Positions 34,643 through 44,807 are shown, counted from the first letter of the stretch. The stretch is DNA of 64,000 nt from Chryseobacterium scophthalmum (GCF_900143185.1 NZ_FSRQ01000002.1:620001-684000), one strand, 5' to 3'. Made by a program: numbers and translations. The notes: a model not told the origin generated them from the sequence alone.

Positions 34643-36526
34643 ATGTTTAACATAGAAACGTTAAGGTCAAAATCTGTAACGGAATTGACTAAAATCTTAA
34701 AAGATTTGGGCGTTAAGGTTGCAAGAACCAGCAATGAAAATGATAAAATTTTTGCTATTCTAGATTTTCAGGCTTCCAACCCTAAAGTTACAAAAGATTA
34801 TTTCAATACCACAGAAACACCGACTGTTGTTACAGAGGAACAACCGGCAGAGAAGGTAGCTAAACCAGCTCCTAAAAAGGCAGCTCCTAAAAAGACCGCA
34901 AAACCTAAGGTAGAACCAAAAGCTGAAACTGAGCCAAAAGAAACTCAGGCTGCTCCGGAGCCGGAAGTTATTAAAACAGAAGAAGCTCCAGTGGAAGAAG
35001 TAAAGGCAGAAACGCAGGTTGATGCTGAAGAGAAAACTACTCCTTCTAACAACAGACAAAAAAGAAAAAGAGTTTCGCCTCCTGCGCAAAGCAGCGAGAT
35101 TGAAGCAAAAGGAACAATAGAACTTCCTTTAAATATAGATTCTCAGCCAAGTGCACCTGCACAAGCTAAAGAAGAAAGACCTAAAAGACCGCAACAAGCA
35201 CAACAAGGTCAGTCTCAACAACAAAAAGGTCAAAACCATCCACAACAAAACAGTGGAAATTCTCAAAATAGAAATCAGAACAATAACCAAAATCAGAATT
35301 CTAACCAAAACAACCCTAATCAAAACCAAAATCCTAATCAGAACAGACAGCAACATGCTGAAAGACCTGAGAGACATGAGGAGCAACACGAGCAGAAAAA
35401 AGAGTTCAGCTTCGATGGAATGGTTAGTATTGAAGGGGTTTTAGAAATTTTACCAGATAACTACGGATTTTTACGTTCATCAGACTTCTCTTATATTTCT
35501 TCACCGGATGATGTGTATGTTTCTACAGCACAGATCAGAAATTTTGGGTTAAAAACAGGAGATACCGTAAGAGGAATTGTAAGACTTCCGAAAGAAGGTG
35601 AAAAATATTTCTCATTACTAAAACCAACCGAAGTTAACGGTCGTGATTTAGCATATATTAAAGATCGTGTTGCTTTCGAATATCTTACGCCATTATTTCC
35701 TGAAGAGAAATTTAATCTTTCGGGAGATAATTCTACGATGTCAACAAGAATTGTAGATCTTTTTGCACCTATCGGAAAAGGTCAAAGAGCAATGATCGTT
35801 GCTCAGCCGAAAACCGGTAAAACAATGTTGTTGAAAGATATTGCAAACTCTATCGCAGCCAATCACCCAGAAGTTTATATGATGGTTCTTTTGATCGACG
35901 AACGTCCTGAAGAAGTTACCGACATGGAAAGAAGTGTGAATGCAGAAGTAATTGCTTCTACATTTGACGAAGCTGCAGATAAACACGTAAAAGTGGCTAA
36001 CCTTGTTTTAGCGAAAGCTCAGAGAATGGTAGAATGTGGCCATGATGTGGTGATTCTTTTAGATTCAATTACAAGATTAGCGAGAGCTTACAATACCGTA
36101 ACTCCTGCTTCTGGAAAAGTACTTTCTGGTGGTGTTGATGCAAATGCTCTTCACAAGCCAAAAAGATTCTTCGGAGCTGCAAGAAAAATTGAAAACGGAG
36201 GATCGTTAACGATTATCGCAACCGCTTTAATTGATACAGGTTCTAAAATGGATGAAGTTATTTTTGAGGAATTCAAAGGTACCGGAAACATGGAGCTTCA
36301 GTTAGACAGAAAAATTGCGAACAGAAGAATTTATCCTGCCATCGATTTGGTTTCTTCAAGTACAAGAAGAGACGATTTATTGCTTGATGAGGTAACTTCA
36401 CAGAGAATGTGGATTTTCAGAAAGTATCTTTCAGAAATGAATCCTATCGAAGCAATGGAATTTGTCAACAAAAACATCAGAGGAACTTTAAATAACGAAG
36501 AGTTCTTGATGTCGATGAACAGATAA
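34643..36526 (+). CDS. rho: Transcription termination factor Rho with long disordered insertion
   Basis: 627 residues, about 200 more than E. coli Rho. The N-terminal Rho_N helix bundle (1-50) is followed by a disordered insert: a Lys/Ala/Pro/Glu-rich part (about 60-180) and a Gln/Asn-rich part (about 183-236) that is close to 75 percent Q and N. Then come the RNA-binding cold-shock-like domain (about 256-330) and the ATPase with Walker A 'AQPKTGKTM' (387-395). Rho unwinds RNA from polymerase. Such inserts are known in Bacteroidetes Rho and can drive phase separation. The gene has a clear promoter and terminator of its own. Confidence 0.96.
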   Translation: MFNIETLRSKSVTELTKILKDLGVKVARTSNENDKIFAILDFQASNPKVTKDYFNTTETPTVVTEEQPAEKVAKPAPKKAAPKKTAKPKVEPKAETEPKETQAAPEPEVIKTEEAPVEEVKAETQVDAEEKTTPSNNRQKRKRVSPPAQSSEIEAKGTIELPLNIDSQPSAPAQAKEERPKRPQQAQQGQSQQQKGQNHPQQNSGNSQNRNQNNNQNQNSNQNNPNQNQNPNQNRQQHAERPERHEEQHEQKKEFSFDGMVSIEGVLEILPDNYGFLRSSDFSYISSPDDVYVSTAQIRNFGLKTGDTVRGIVRLPKEGEKYFSLLKPTEVNGRDLAYIKDRVAFEYLTPLFPEEKFNLSGDNSTMSTRIVDLFAPIGKGQRAMIVAQPKTGKTMLLKDIANSIAANHPEVYMMVLLIDERPEEVTDMERSVNAEVIASTFDEAADKHVKVANLVLAKAQRMVECGHDVVILLDSITRLARAYNTVTPASGKVLSGGVDANALHKPKRFFGAARKIENGGSLTIIATALIDTGSKMDEVIFEEFKGTGNMELQLDRKIANRRIYPAIDLVSSSTRRDDLLLDEVTSQRMWIFRKYLSEMNPIEAMEFVNKNIRGTLNNEEFLMSMNR

Positions 36527-36550
36527 TAAAGTATTTTACTTTAAAAATAT

Positions 36551-36582
36551 AAAAGCAGTCAAAATTTTGACTGCTTTTTTTG
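36551..36582. terminator. Bidirectional intrinsic terminator
   Basis: A perfect 28-bp palindrome (36551-36578) flanked by A and T runs, between rho and the convergent lipoprotein gene. Confidence 0.85.
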
Positions 36583-37176
36583 TTAACTCCTTTTAACCCA
36601 TTCGTTATGAATTTTTCGGAAGCGGATAAATCTTGGCATACAATCGTTACCGGTAATGTTCTTACATTTCTGATAATAGATAATTGCCTTTTCGCCCGAT
36701 TTGTCGATGATGGGTCTGCTTAAAGTGATTTTGCCAAGAAATTCGCCATTTTCGCTTGGTTTTTCTACCTTCTCATAATTTTCAGGGAATTTTATTTTAG
36801 TTAAATCTAAACTTGTTGCTTTTAAATTTTCTTTTGCGGGAACAATGCTGTCTAATTCTAAAAGAGAACGGTATACGTTACTTTTCGCAGAAGAAGCTTC
36901 GATGCTGTCGGAAATAGCAAACTCAAATTTTCTTCTCATTGCAATTGCGTCCTCAATTATTTTTGCATCTTTTTCATTCATTGTTCGGTTTAAATCAATT
37001 CCGTTATTGGCGGCAATTTCATTCATTTCATCCTGTGAAAGATAGGTCATTCCGTATGGCTTTAGAATTTCGCTGACTGATTCATTGAGTAAAGCGTATT
37101 CATCTTTAGAAATACCGTCTGAGTTACAGCTTATCAATAATAAAAATAATGTGGAGATTGTATAAATTTTCTTCAT
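36583..37176 (-). CDS. Lipoprotein of unknown function, 197 aa
   Basis: 197 residues. Lipoprotein signal 'MKKIYTISTLFLLLISC' with Cys17 as the lipid site. The mature part is acidic and helix-rich ('SEILKPYGMTYLSQDEMNEI') and ends in a basic region with two Cys ('YYQKCKNITGNDCMPRF'). No family recognised. It stands alone between rho and the superoxide dismutase gene, which is divergent from it. Confidence 0.75.
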   Translation of the reverse strand: MKKIYTISTLFLLLISCNSDGISKDEYALLNESVSEILKPYGMTYLSQDEMNEIAANNGIDLNRTMNEKDAKIIEDAIAMRRKFEFAISDSIEASSAKSNVYRSLLELDSIVPAKENLKATSLDLTKIKFPENYEKVEKPSENGEFLGKITLSRPIIDKSGEKAIIYYQKCKNITGNDCMPRFIRFRKIHNEWVKRS

Positions 37177-37269
37177 AACGACAAATTTAAAAAAATAATG
37201 GATTTATCAACATTTAGGCACCTTTTTGTTATTATCAATGTTAAAGATTTATTAAAGTAATCTGCAATT

Positions 37270-37301
37270 TTTGATATTGGCTTGAATATTGGCTAACTTT
37301 G
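37270..37301 (+). promoter_or_regulatory. Promoter of the superoxide dismutase gene
   Basis: TTTG at 37270-37273, a 20-bp gap, then TAACTTTG at 37294-37301. A good Bacteroidetes promoter, 24 bp before the ATG at 37326. It also rules out the upstream in-frame start at 37299, which lies inside the -7 box. Confidence 0.7.
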
Positions 37302-37325
37302 AGTCATAACATTAAAAATAAACTT

Positions 37326-37922
37326 ATGTCATTTGAATTACCAAAATTAGGATATGCTTACGAAGCTTTAGAGCCAACAATTGATGCAAAAACAATGGAA
37401 ATCCACCATTCAAAACATCACCAAGCGTATGTTGATAACTTAAATAAAGCAATCGAAGGAACTGATCTTGAAGGATTATCTATCGAAGAGATTTGTAGAA
37501 CAGGTGTTGAAAAACCAGCGGTAAGAAATAACGGTGGTGGTCACTTCAATCACTCTCTTTTCTGGGAAATCTTAACTCCTGGAGGAAGCAAAGAGCCTGT
37601 AGGAAGCGTAAAAGCTGCAATCGAAAATTATGGTGGTTTTGAAAAATTCAAAAATGATTTTTCTGAGGCTGCTAAAACAAGATTTGGTTCAGGATGGGCT
37701 TGGTTAGTGAAAAATGAAGACGGATCTGTTTCTGTAACTTCTACTCCAAACCAAGACAACCCATTAATGCCTGTTGCTGATGCAAAAGGAACTCCAGTTT
37801 TAGGATTGGATGTTTGGGAGCATGCATATTACTTAAACTATCAAAACAGAAGACCTGATTATGTATCTGCGTTCTTCGATGTTGTAAACTGGGATAAAGT
37901 AGAAGAATTATTCAACAAATAA
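37326..37922 (+). CDS. sodA: Superoxide dismutase, Mn-type signature
   Basis: 198 residues from ATG at 37326. It converts superoxide to oxygen and hydrogen peroxide. Metal ligands: His27 in 'MEIHHSKHH', His76 in '[10 protein letters not shown]', Asp162 and His166 in 'LDVWEHAYY'. The Gly-rich 'NNGGGHFNH' together with Gln in 'PNQDNPLMP' is the arrangement of Mn enzymes (E. coli SodA) rather than Fe enzymes, but cambialistic use is possible. No signal peptide, so cytoplasmic. It has its own promoter and terminator. Confidence 0.93.
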   Translation: MSFELPKLGYAYEALEPTIDAKTMEIHHSKHHQAYVDNLNKAIEGTDLEGLSIEEICRTGVEKPAVRNNGGGHFNHSLFWEILTPGGSKEPVGSVKAAIENYGGFEKFKNDFSEAAKTRFGSGWAWLVKNEDGSVSVTSTPNQDNPLMPVADAKGTPVLGLDVWEHAYYLNYQNRRPDYVSAFFDVVNWDKVEELFNK

Positions 37923-37941
37923 TCTTTAGATTACTTCAAAT

Positions 37942-37974
37942 AAAAAAGGTTCAGAAATTTTCTGAACCTTTTTT
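37942..37974. terminator. Bidirectional intrinsic terminator
   Basis: A perfect inverted repeat of about 15 bp per arm (37942-37956 and 37960-37974), with A and T runs as part of the arms. Shared by sodA and the convergent DUF6146 gene. Confidence 0.85.
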
Positions 37975-37975
37975 G

Positions 37976-38395
37976 TTATCTGAATGTGTCGCTTGCGCTC
38001 AATCCATTCATTCTCAGTTTATACTTCCAATTAACATAGGCAAAAACCTGATATAATTTGTACTCAAATTTAATTCCGTATTTCTCTCTTGAGTCATAAT
38101 CTATTGAAGATTCAATGATATTACGATATCTTCCCGACATGAAATAAGAATTCCACTCATTGACCAAAATTGCATTTCTACTTTTCAAGTTAGCTTCAGT
38201 ATACTGATTTATTGGTCTTGCAATAGCATTCATAAAATAATCAAACTGAGTGTCGATTACAATCAGATCCCATTCTCCATCATCGTTTTTTGATGGTTTC
38301 ATTGCAGAATTTTCCTTTTCGTTTTTAGGATTATTCTGAGCAAATGAATGTAATGGAATAAGAACTGTAAATAATATGATGATTAAATTTTTCAT
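37976..38395 (-). CDS. Secreted DUF6146-like protein
   Basis: 139 residues from ATG at 38395; an earlier frame start at 38422 would spoil the signal peptide 'MKNLIIILFTVLIPLHSFAQ'. The mature part has 'EWDLIVIDTQFDYFMNAIARP', split around a conserved Asp-x-x-Phe-Asp, then 'ILVNEWNSYF' and 'GIKFEYKLYQVFAYVNWKYK'. This order resembles DUF6146, recalled from memory. Function unknown. A terminator separates it from the endonuclease-like gene upstream. Confidence 0.7.
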   Translation of the reverse strand: MKNLIIILFTVLIPLHSFAQNNPKNEKENSAMKPSKNDDGEWDLIVIDTQFDYFMNAIARPINQYTEANLKSRNAILVNEWNSYFMSGRYRNIIESSIDYDSREKYGIKFEYKLYQVFAYVNWKYKLRMNGLSASDTFR

Positions 38396-38411
38396 AATGA
38401 GTGATTTACAC

Positions 38412-38437
38412 AAAAAAAGCACTCCAAATAGAGTGCC
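38412..38437 (-). terminator. Intrinsic terminator of the endonuclease-like gene
   Basis: GCACTC (38419-38424) pairs with GAGTGC (38431-38436); on the minus strand a T-run follows. Confidence 0.65.
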
Positions 38438-38442
38438 TTGTT

Positions 38443-39642
38443 TTATTTTTTGATGTATTCTTTCTGAAGAACCGATACAGCCGGGAAGTGGTCACTGTAA
38501 CCACCGGTGAATCTGTCACCATCCCAAGAACGAAGCGGATAACCTTTCCATTGTCCTTCTTTATTAACTAAATAAGATGGAGCATAAATTTCTGCTTTAA
38601 AAATACTGTAAGTAGGAGTCAATTTTTCTTTTGAATATAAATTCTGAGAAACGATAATCTGATCAAATAAATTCGGAGCGTCTCTATAGGCTAAAGAAGC
38701 AACTCCTGCTTTATATAATTTGTACATTAAATTATAATAAGGAGTTTTATCAGATAGATCTTCAGGATTTTCTACTGCACCAAGATGTTTTTTCAAACTC
38801 GGGCTTACCGGATCGTCATTGTAATCACCCATTGAAATTAATTTAATTCCGGGATATTCTGCAGATAATTTATCCATTTCACCTTTTAAAACGGCTGCAG
38901 CTGCATTTCTTCTTGGTTGAGAAGCTGCTTCACCACCACTTCTTGAAGGCCAGTGATTCATGAATACTGCAATTTTTTCACCATCCAAAAGTCCGATTGC
39001 TACCAAAACATCTCTTGTGTATTGTCTTTTTCCGTCTTCATTGTAGATTTTTATTTCTTTAGTATAAGTATTTTGAACTACAAATCTGTTTTTCTGATAA
39101 ATTATTGCAATGTCAATTCCTCTTGCATCATAAGAATTGTAATGTACAATTCCATAATTGCTTTTTGCTAAAACAGGTTGCTTAATAAGGTCTTCAATTA
39201 CCTGTCTGTTTTCTACCTCAATTAAACCACAAATTGCAGGGTTGTCATTAGTATACTGTCTTCCAAGCTCAGAAATTACCTTTGCTTCGTTAGCTAATTT
39301 TTGGTTATAGTATTTTGTTCCCCATCTTTTCGGGCTGTTTGCCGTGAAGTCGGTAGCTAAAATTTGATGACGAATTACTTTTTTTCCTACTAAAAGCTCA
39401 TTGCTCCATTCTCCTTTGTAATCTTCTGTAGTTTCTAAAAACTTTAGAGAATCGATAGGTACGCTTCTATGGAACTTAGGATTAGAAAAAGGAAGTGTTC
39501 CGTCAATATAATCTGCAGATGCAATGGTATCCCAAAGGTTTTCTACATTCAGGAAAGCTACGGCTGCTCTTTTAACTTGTTTCTGCTGAGAAAAACCAAA
39601 ATTAAAACACAATACCGCAAAAATGATAAGATATTTTTTCAT
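38443..39642 (-). CDS. Secreted endonuclease/exonuclease/phosphatase-fold protein
   Basis: 399 residues from ATG at 39642 (signal peptide about 1-20, ending FGFSQ); a frame start at 39696 is not preferred. DNase I-like metal-dependent fold: 'AFLNVENLWDT' carries the first Asn/Glu region, 'ICGLIEVENRQVIEDL' the metal Glu, 'VFMNHWPSR' a catalytic His, 'SMGDYNDDP' the Asp/Asn pair and 'YSDHFPA' the final Asp-His. Substrates could be DNA, RNA or phospho-compounds. It is divergent from a TonB receptor and a DUF5689 lipoprotein, with which it may cooperate. Confidence 0.85.
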   Translation of the reverse strand: MKKYLIIFAVLCFNFGFSQQKQVKRAAVAFLNVENLWDTIASADYIDGTLPFSNPKFHRSVPIDSLKFLETTEDYKGEWSNELLVGKKVIRHQILATDFTANSPKRWGTKYYNQKLANEAKVISELGRQYTNDNPAICGLIEVENRQVIEDLIKQPVLAKSNYGIVHYNSYDARGIDIAIIYQKNRFVVQNTYTKEIKIYNEDGKRQYTRDVLVAIGLLDGEKIAVFMNHWPSRSGGEAASQPRRNAAAAVLKGEMDKLSAEYPGIKLISMGDYNDDPVSPSLKKHLGAVENPEDLSDKTPYYNLMYKLYKAGVASLAYRDAPNLFDQIIVSQNLYSKEKLTPTYSIFKAEIYAPSYLVNKEGQWKGYPLRSWDGDRFTGGYSDHFPAVSVLQKEYIKK

Positions 39643-39832
39643 GTTTTTAAAATATTCAAAAAATTGAGGGGCTAAAATTACAACTTTTAAAATCATTTAG
39701 AGATTAAATTAATCTTAAGAAGCATTTTTGAATTAAATCATAATACGGACTTTTTATTGAGAGTATTATTAAGTGTTAAGAATAATTAATAGAATAAAGT
39801 ACTAAAAATGTTTTAGTTAATGAAAATAATCC

Positions 39833-39840
39833 TAAATTTG
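39833..39840 (+). promoter_or_regulatory. -7 promoter box of the TonB receptor-DUF5689 genes
   Basis: TAAATTTG fits TAnnTTTG exactly, 40 bp before the start codon at 39881. The -33 box is unclear. Confidence 0.5.
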
Positions 39841-39880
39841 TTGCCCCTTAAATAAAGAAGGTGTTAAAAACTAAGTTATT

Positions 39881-42610
39881 ATGATTAAAAAACTATCCCT
39901 AATCTCTTTGTTTACACTATTACCTGCATCGTATTATTATGCGCAAACAACTGTTTATGCGTACGTTAAAGGTCAAGACGGTAAACCGGTAGAGAGAGCA
40001 GAGGTTGATCTTGAACAATCTGTTGATGATGTAACTGCCGACAAAATCGGTTACTTCCAGTTTGTAGATTTAAAGCCAGGACATTATCTTATTACAGTTA
40101 CAAAACCAAATTTTGAATCTAAGATTTTAGAGTTTGATGTGACAGCCGATGAGAAAAGAAAAGACTTAGGTGTTATTGTGCTAAACAATAGTTTGGGAAC
40201 AGATGCCGGAGTTGTTGTGATTGATGACTCTGCAACTGATACCGAAGACGGAGGTTCTTCAATGCAACCTACAGTAGGGCTTTTGAGTTCAGGTAGAGAT
40301 GCATTTCAAAATGTTTCTGCTTTTGAATTGGGAGCATATTGGTTCAGACCGAGAGGGGTAGATAACCGTTTCGAAGACGTAATGTTTAACGGTGTTTCGA
40401 TGTCTAAAAATGATGATGGAAGAATCGACTTCAACAACTGGGGCGGTTTAAATGATGTAACAAGATATCCTTATGAAAATGTGGATAACATTACCCCTTC
40501 AGAATATGCTTTTGGTAACTTGGGAGGTGTTGCTTATTACAATACAAGAGCTTCTTCTTACAGAAAACAGACCTCTTTAGCTTATTCATTTACGAATAGA
40601 AGTTATTTGCACAGAGCAATGGCAACTTATTCTTCAGGAATGACTAAAAATGGATGGGCATTTACAGTTTCTGGAAGTAAAAGATGGGGAGATCAGGCAA
40701 TCATTGATGGAGTTTATCAGGATGCTTATGCTTATTTTGCGGCAATTGAGAAAAAATTCAGCGAAAGACACTCTATTAACTTCACTGGTTTCGGTTCTCC
40801 TACTTATAGAGCTTCAAACTCACCAAATACTCAGGAAGTTTATGACATTATGGGGAAAAATTACAACTCATATTGGGGATGGCAAGATGGTGAAAAGAGA
40901 AACTCAAGAATCAGAAAAGTATTCGAACCTATGTTTATGCTTACTGATTATTTGAAAATCGGTAAAAATTCAAACTGGATCAATACTGTTTCTTACCAAA
41001 TCGGAAGCGATGCAAGAAGTAGACTAGATTGGTTCCATGCATCAGATCCAAACCCTACTTATTACAGAAAATTACCAAGTTACGGTCTTTTAACAGCTGA
41101 TGAATTCAGAGCTCAGTCACAAATCGATTGGAATAGTCTTTATCAGGCAAACTACCTTAACAACCAAAATATGGATGGTTCTAAAAGAGGAGCTGTTTAT
41201 ACAATTGTAGAGGATGTAAACAGAGATAAAACGTTCAACTTTGCTTCTCACTTTGATACAAGATTAAAAGAAAACTGGAAATTAAATGTTAACTTTAATT
41301 ATCAGAATTTAAGATCAGATAACTTCAGAAGGGTTAAAGATTTATTAGGAGCGAATTATGCTAATAATCTTAATGCATTCAATAACGATGTGCAATACAA
41401 TACGGATGATACAAATACACAAGTAGGAGTAGGAGACAGAACACAATATTCTTATGAACTTTTGAAAGATCACTATTCATTAAATGTTTCTACAGAAGTA
41501 GATTTCAACAAATTTAATGTTGTAGCATCTATCTTTAGTTCTTACTCAGAATCTCAGAGAGATGGTGATTACAGAAGTGGAATTACTGCTTTTAAAGATA
41601 ATTCAAAAGGAAAAAGTGCAATCTATGATGCTTTGGATGCAGGTATTAAAGGTAAAGTTACTTACAAGATCAATGGTAAAAACTTTATTGTTTACAACGG
41701 TGCATTCTTTAGCTTAGCTCCTACATTGAATGAATTGTATATCAATCCGAGAGCGGTAGATTATTTGACTCCAGGAGTTAAAAACCAAATCATTAACTCT
41801 AATGATTTAAGCTATATTTTAAGAAGTCAAGTTCTTAAATTAAGAATTTCAGGTTATTATACTACCATCAGCAATTCTACAGAAATTTCAAGGTATTATG
41901 CTGCAGTAAGTGATCAGACAGGATCAGTAAATACTTTGATTAATGAGGCAATGACCGGAGTTGATAAAAGATATATGGGTGCAGAATTAGGTTTTGATGT
42001 AAAAATTACTCCAACATTAAATGCCACCGGAGTTGCAAGTATTGGAGAATACAAGTATACAAACCGTCCTTATGTTTACTCTTTTGATGACTTAAATAAC
42101 TTTAGAAGTTATGGTAAAGCAAATGTGAAAGATTATAAAGTAGCAGGTACTCCTCAAAAAGCATTTTCATTTGGTTTAAAATATAATTCGCCTAAATATT
42201 GGTGGGTAGGTGCATCAGCAAATTATTTGATGGATCAGTATCTTGATTTTTCAGCATTAAATAAAACGGCTTCTATGTACACTGATCCAGGAACAAACGA
42301 TCCTTATACTGGTGTTACTCCTGAGCTTATTCAACAGTTAACAAAGCAGACAAAATTTGATGACCAGTTTATGTTAAATGCTAACGCAGGAAAATCTTTC
42401 CTTCTAGGTAAATACAGAATGGGAATCAGTGTATCTGTAAATAATATTCTGAATAACAGGAATTATGTGACTGGAGGTTTTGAGCAAGGTAGGGCAGCAA
42501 ACTTCCCGCAAGTTCTTGAAGAGTCTCAGAGACAAACACCATATTTTGGACCAAAACTTTGGTATGACAGAGGAACTACTTTCTTTACAAATGTTTATTT
42601 AAGATTCTAA
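39881..42610 (+). CDS. TonB-dependent receptor with carboxypeptidase-regulatory-like domain
   Basis: 909 residues. Signal peptide 1-21 (ends YYYAQ), a carboxypeptidase-regulatory-like beta-sandwich at about 24-98 ('VYAYVKGQDGKPVERAEVDL'), a plug with 'FRPRGVDNRFEDVMFNGVSM', and a barrel ending in 'NVYLRF'. It is an outer-membrane importer of unknown substrate. The lipoprotein with DUF5689 domains follows 12 bp later, like a SusC/SusD-type pair though the lipoprotein is not SusD. The divergent secreted nuclease-like protein suggests that nucleic acid or organic phosphate is the nutrient. That is inference. Confidence 0.9.
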   Translation: MIKKLSLISLFTLLPASYYYAQTTVYAYVKGQDGKPVERAEVDLEQSVDDVTADKIGYFQFVDLKPGHYLITVTKPNFESKILEFDVTADEKRKDLGVIVLNNSLGTDAGVVVIDDSATDTEDGGSSMQPTVGLLSSGRDAFQNVSAFELGAYWFRPRGVDNRFEDVMFNGVSMSKNDDGRIDFNNWGGLNDVTRYPYENVDNITPSEYAFGNLGGVAYYNTRASSYRKQTSLAYSFTNRSYLHRAMATYSSGMTKNGWAFTVSGSKRWGDQAIIDGVYQDAYAYFAAIEKKFSERHSINFTGFGSPTYRASNSPNTQEVYDIMGKNYNSYWGWQDGEKRNSRIRKVFEPMFMLTDYLKIGKNSNWINTVSYQIGSDARSRLDWFHASDPNPTYYRKLPSYGLLTADEFRAQSQIDWNSLYQANYLNNQNMDGSKRGAVYTIVEDVNRDKTFNFASHFDTRLKENWKLNVNFNYQNLRSDNFRRVKDLLGANYANNLNAFNNDVQYNTDDTNTQVGVGDRTQYSYELLKDHYSLNVSTEVDFNKFNVVASIFSSYSESQRDGDYRSGITAFKDNSKGKSAIYDALDAGIKGKVTYKINGKNFIVYNGAFFSLAPTLNELYINPRAVDYLTPGVKNQIINSNDLSYILRSQVLKLRISGYYTTISNSTEISRYYAAVSDQTGSVNTLINEAMTGVDKRYMGAELGFDVKITPTLNATGVASIGEYKYTNRPYVYSFDDLNNFRSYGKANVKDYKVAGTPQKAFSFGLKYNSPKYWWVGASANYLMDQYLDFSALNKTASMYTDPGTNDPYTGVTPELIQQLTKQTKFDDQFMLNANAGKSFLLGKYRMGISVSVNNILNNRNYVTGGFEQGRAANFPQVLEESQRQTPYFGPKLWYDRGTTFFTNVYLRF

Positions 42611-42622
42611 AACAAGGTAATA

Positions 42623-44686
42623 ATGAAAAAATATAATTCAATTTTAAAGTATATTTTCGTGATGATTGCAGCGTTGGTAATTACCGGTTGCGTACACGAT
42701 GATAAATATAATGAGCCCAATCTTGATGGCTATCAGTGTGCAGATCTTACTGCGACAATGACGCTTACTCAACTGAGAGCAAAATATACAACCACATCTT
42801 TCACTTTTCCAGATAATTCTACTGATATTGTAGAAGGATACGTTTCGTCAACTGATGAAACAGGAAATATTTACAAAACAATTTACATTCAGGATAAGCC
42901 TGAAAACCCTACTCAAGGATTTGTGATCAGTGTAGATGCTGTAAGCACGTATACAAACTATCCTCAAGGTTCTAAAGTTTATATTAAACTTGCAGGTTTA
43001 TCTTTAGGAACTTATGGTGGTGTTGTACAATTAGGAGTGAAAAATGGAACTGAAACTGCAGCAACTTCAGTATCAAGAATTCCTGAAAAACTTGTACCGG
43101 CAAAAATTTTCAGATCTTGTTCTGTTAGAGCGAATATAGTTCCTAAAATCATGACTTCTTTACAGATGGTTTCTGCAAACGATCAATATATCGGATGTTT
43201 AATTCAAATGGATAATGCTGAATTTGACAGCAGAATCTTATGTACAAATTATGCTCCAAACGGAGTTACGGTTGATAGACTTATCAGAGATAACAGTACA
43301 GCTACAACAAGAGTGGTGAGAAACAGTGGATATGCATCATTTGCAAATCAAACTCTTCCTTCAGGAAATGGTAAGTTTGTTGGTATTTACAGTAAATTCA
43401 ACAGCACTTACCAAATGTATATCAACAAGGTTACAGATCTTGAGATGACTAAATTCCCAAGACTCGATGGTATTGCATCAAACCCTTGTGAATACAGTGA
43501 TAATGGTTTAACTCAGAAAACAGTTGCAGAAGTAAAGCAATTGGCAACAAGCCCGCTTACTTTAATTACTGGTGATTTTGTTTTAAAAGCGAAAGTAACA
43601 GCTAATGATAAATCTGGAAACCTTTTCAAATATATTTATGTTGAAGATGCAACAGGAGGTATAAGAATCAATATCGATAAAGCAGACATGTTCAATGATC
43701 CTCGATTTATTGTAGGTAAAGAAGTTTATGTAAAGCTTAAAAACTTATATGTAGGAGCTGTTAACGGAGAGATCCAGTTGGGAGTTCCATTCAGTGGAGC
43801 AGTTGGCAGAATTGCTGAAGCAGATGTTTACAAATATTTCTTCGATTCTAAAAAAGCAATTACTGCAGTCACGGCTACTGAAAAAACAATCACTCAGTTT
43901 ACAATGGCAGATGTTGGTAGATGGGTTAAGATTAAAGATCTTCAATTCATTGCAGGAGATTTAGAAAAAGTATACGCTTCCGGGCAGGTTACAAACAGAA
44001 CTTTAGAAGACTGTTCAGGAAATAAAGTTTTATTAAGAACAAGTAACTTTGCTGATTTTGCAGGTCAGGTTATCGAATCTGGAAAAGGTGATGTTTATGG
44101 TGTTTTAAGTATATTTAATGGTACTTACCAATTATGGATCACAGATATTTTAGGTGCAGATTTAGATGATCCTAGATGTGATGGTTCAGTTTATGTACCG
44201 CTTGCAGTATTATACAAAGATGATTTCGCAGCAGGAGGTTTCGGATCAGATTGGACAACTGTTAATGTTGCAGGTACTCAAGTTTGGAATACTTCAAACC
44301 AAGGTAACGGAACCAATTATTATGCAGTGATGAGTGCTCCATTAAATAATCCCGCAAACGAAGACTGGTTGATCTCTAAAACAGTTAGTTTAGTTGGTAA
44401 AACTAAAGCGGCAGTAAGCTTTACATCTGATGTAAGATACGGCGGAAATGCTTTACAGGTTTATGCTACAGAAAATTATACAGGAAATCCTGCAACAACT
44501 ACTTGGGTTCTTTTACCAGCTGCATTAGATACAAACAACGCAGCGTTTGGTGACTGGGTAAGTTCAGGAAATGTAGATTTATCAGCATTCTTAGGGAAAA
44601 ATGTAAGAATTGCATTTAAATATACTTCAACATCTTCCGCGGCTGCAACGTGGGAAATTGATGATTTCAAAATTAAAGGTCAGTAA
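42623..44686 (+). CDS. DUF5689 lipoprotein with C-terminal jellyroll (choice-of-anchor J-like) domain
   Basis: 687 residues. Lipoprotein signal ends in 'LVITGC' (Cys23). Two tandem DUF5689-like modules follow, at about 40-275 and 290-510; compare 'IVEGYVSSTDETGNIYKTIYIQD' with 'VLKAKVTANDKSGNLFKYIYVED', both OB-fold-like, each with 'VQLG' or 'IQLG' and 'FVGIYSKFNSTYQMYI' or 'VYGVLSIFNGTYQLWI'. The last 155 residues ('NPANEDWLISKTVSL' to 'ATWEIDDFKI') look like a carbohydrate-binding-type jellyroll. It is probably anchored to the outer membrane outside and captures substrate for the receptor. Confidence 0.85.
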   Translation: MKKYNSILKYIFVMIAALVITGCVHDDKYNEPNLDGYQCADLTATMTLTQLRAKYTTTSFTFPDNSTDIVEGYVSSTDETGNIYKTIYIQDKPENPTQGFVISVDAVSTYTNYPQGSKVYIKLAGLSLGTYGGVVQLGVKNGTETAATSVSRIPEKLVPAKIFRSCSVRANIVPKIMTSLQMVSANDQYIGCLIQMDNAEFDSRILCTNYAPNGVTVDRLIRDNSTATTRVVRNSGYASFANQTLPSGNGKFVGIYSKFNSTYQMYINKVTDLEMTKFPRLDGIASNPCEYSDNGLTQKTVAEVKQLATSPLTLITGDFVLKAKVTANDKSGNLFKYIYVEDATGGIRINIDKADMFNDPRFIVGKEVYVKLKNLYVGAVNGEIQLGVPFSGAVGRIAEADVYKYFFDSKKAITAVTATEKTITQFTMADVGRWVKIKDLQFIAGDLEKVYASGQVTNRTLEDCSGNKVLLRTSNFADFAGQVIESGKGDVYGVLSIFNGTYQLWITDILGADLDDPRCDGSVYVPLAVLYKDDFAAGGFGSDWTTVNVAGTQVWNTSNQGNGTNYYAVMSAPLNNPANEDWLISKTVSLVGKTKAAVSFTSDVRYGGNALQVYATENYTGNPATTTWVLLPAALDTNNAAFGDWVSSGNVDLSAFLGKNVRIAFKYTSTSSAAATWEIDDFKIKGQ

Positions 44687-44709
44687 TTAACTGATTTATT
44701 TAGATTTAT

Positions 44710-44747
44710 AAAGAACCTGGCTCTTCATTGAGGCAGGTTCTTTTTTT
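44710..44747 (+). terminator. Intrinsic terminator of the DUF5689 gene
   Basis: AAAGAACCTG (44710-44719) pairs with CAGGTTCTTT (44734-44743); an inner CTC/GAG pair extends the stem; a T-run follows. Confidence 0.75.
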
Positions 44748-44807
44748 ATGTAGAGAATTTCCAAATAGATATTTTACTTAAAGCAGGCTTTATTCAGCAT
44801 CAATTCT

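Noticed and set aside
34760..35089. Long minus-strand frame rich in Arg, Ser, Phe opposite rho
   Set aside because: It mirrors the low-complexity Lys/Glu-rich part of Rho and has no start context or family; an antisense shadow.
35129..35444. Frames on both strands across the Gln/Asn-rich part of rho
   Set aside because: Repetitive AAC/CAA codons leave other frames open; rho itself is clearly the real gene.
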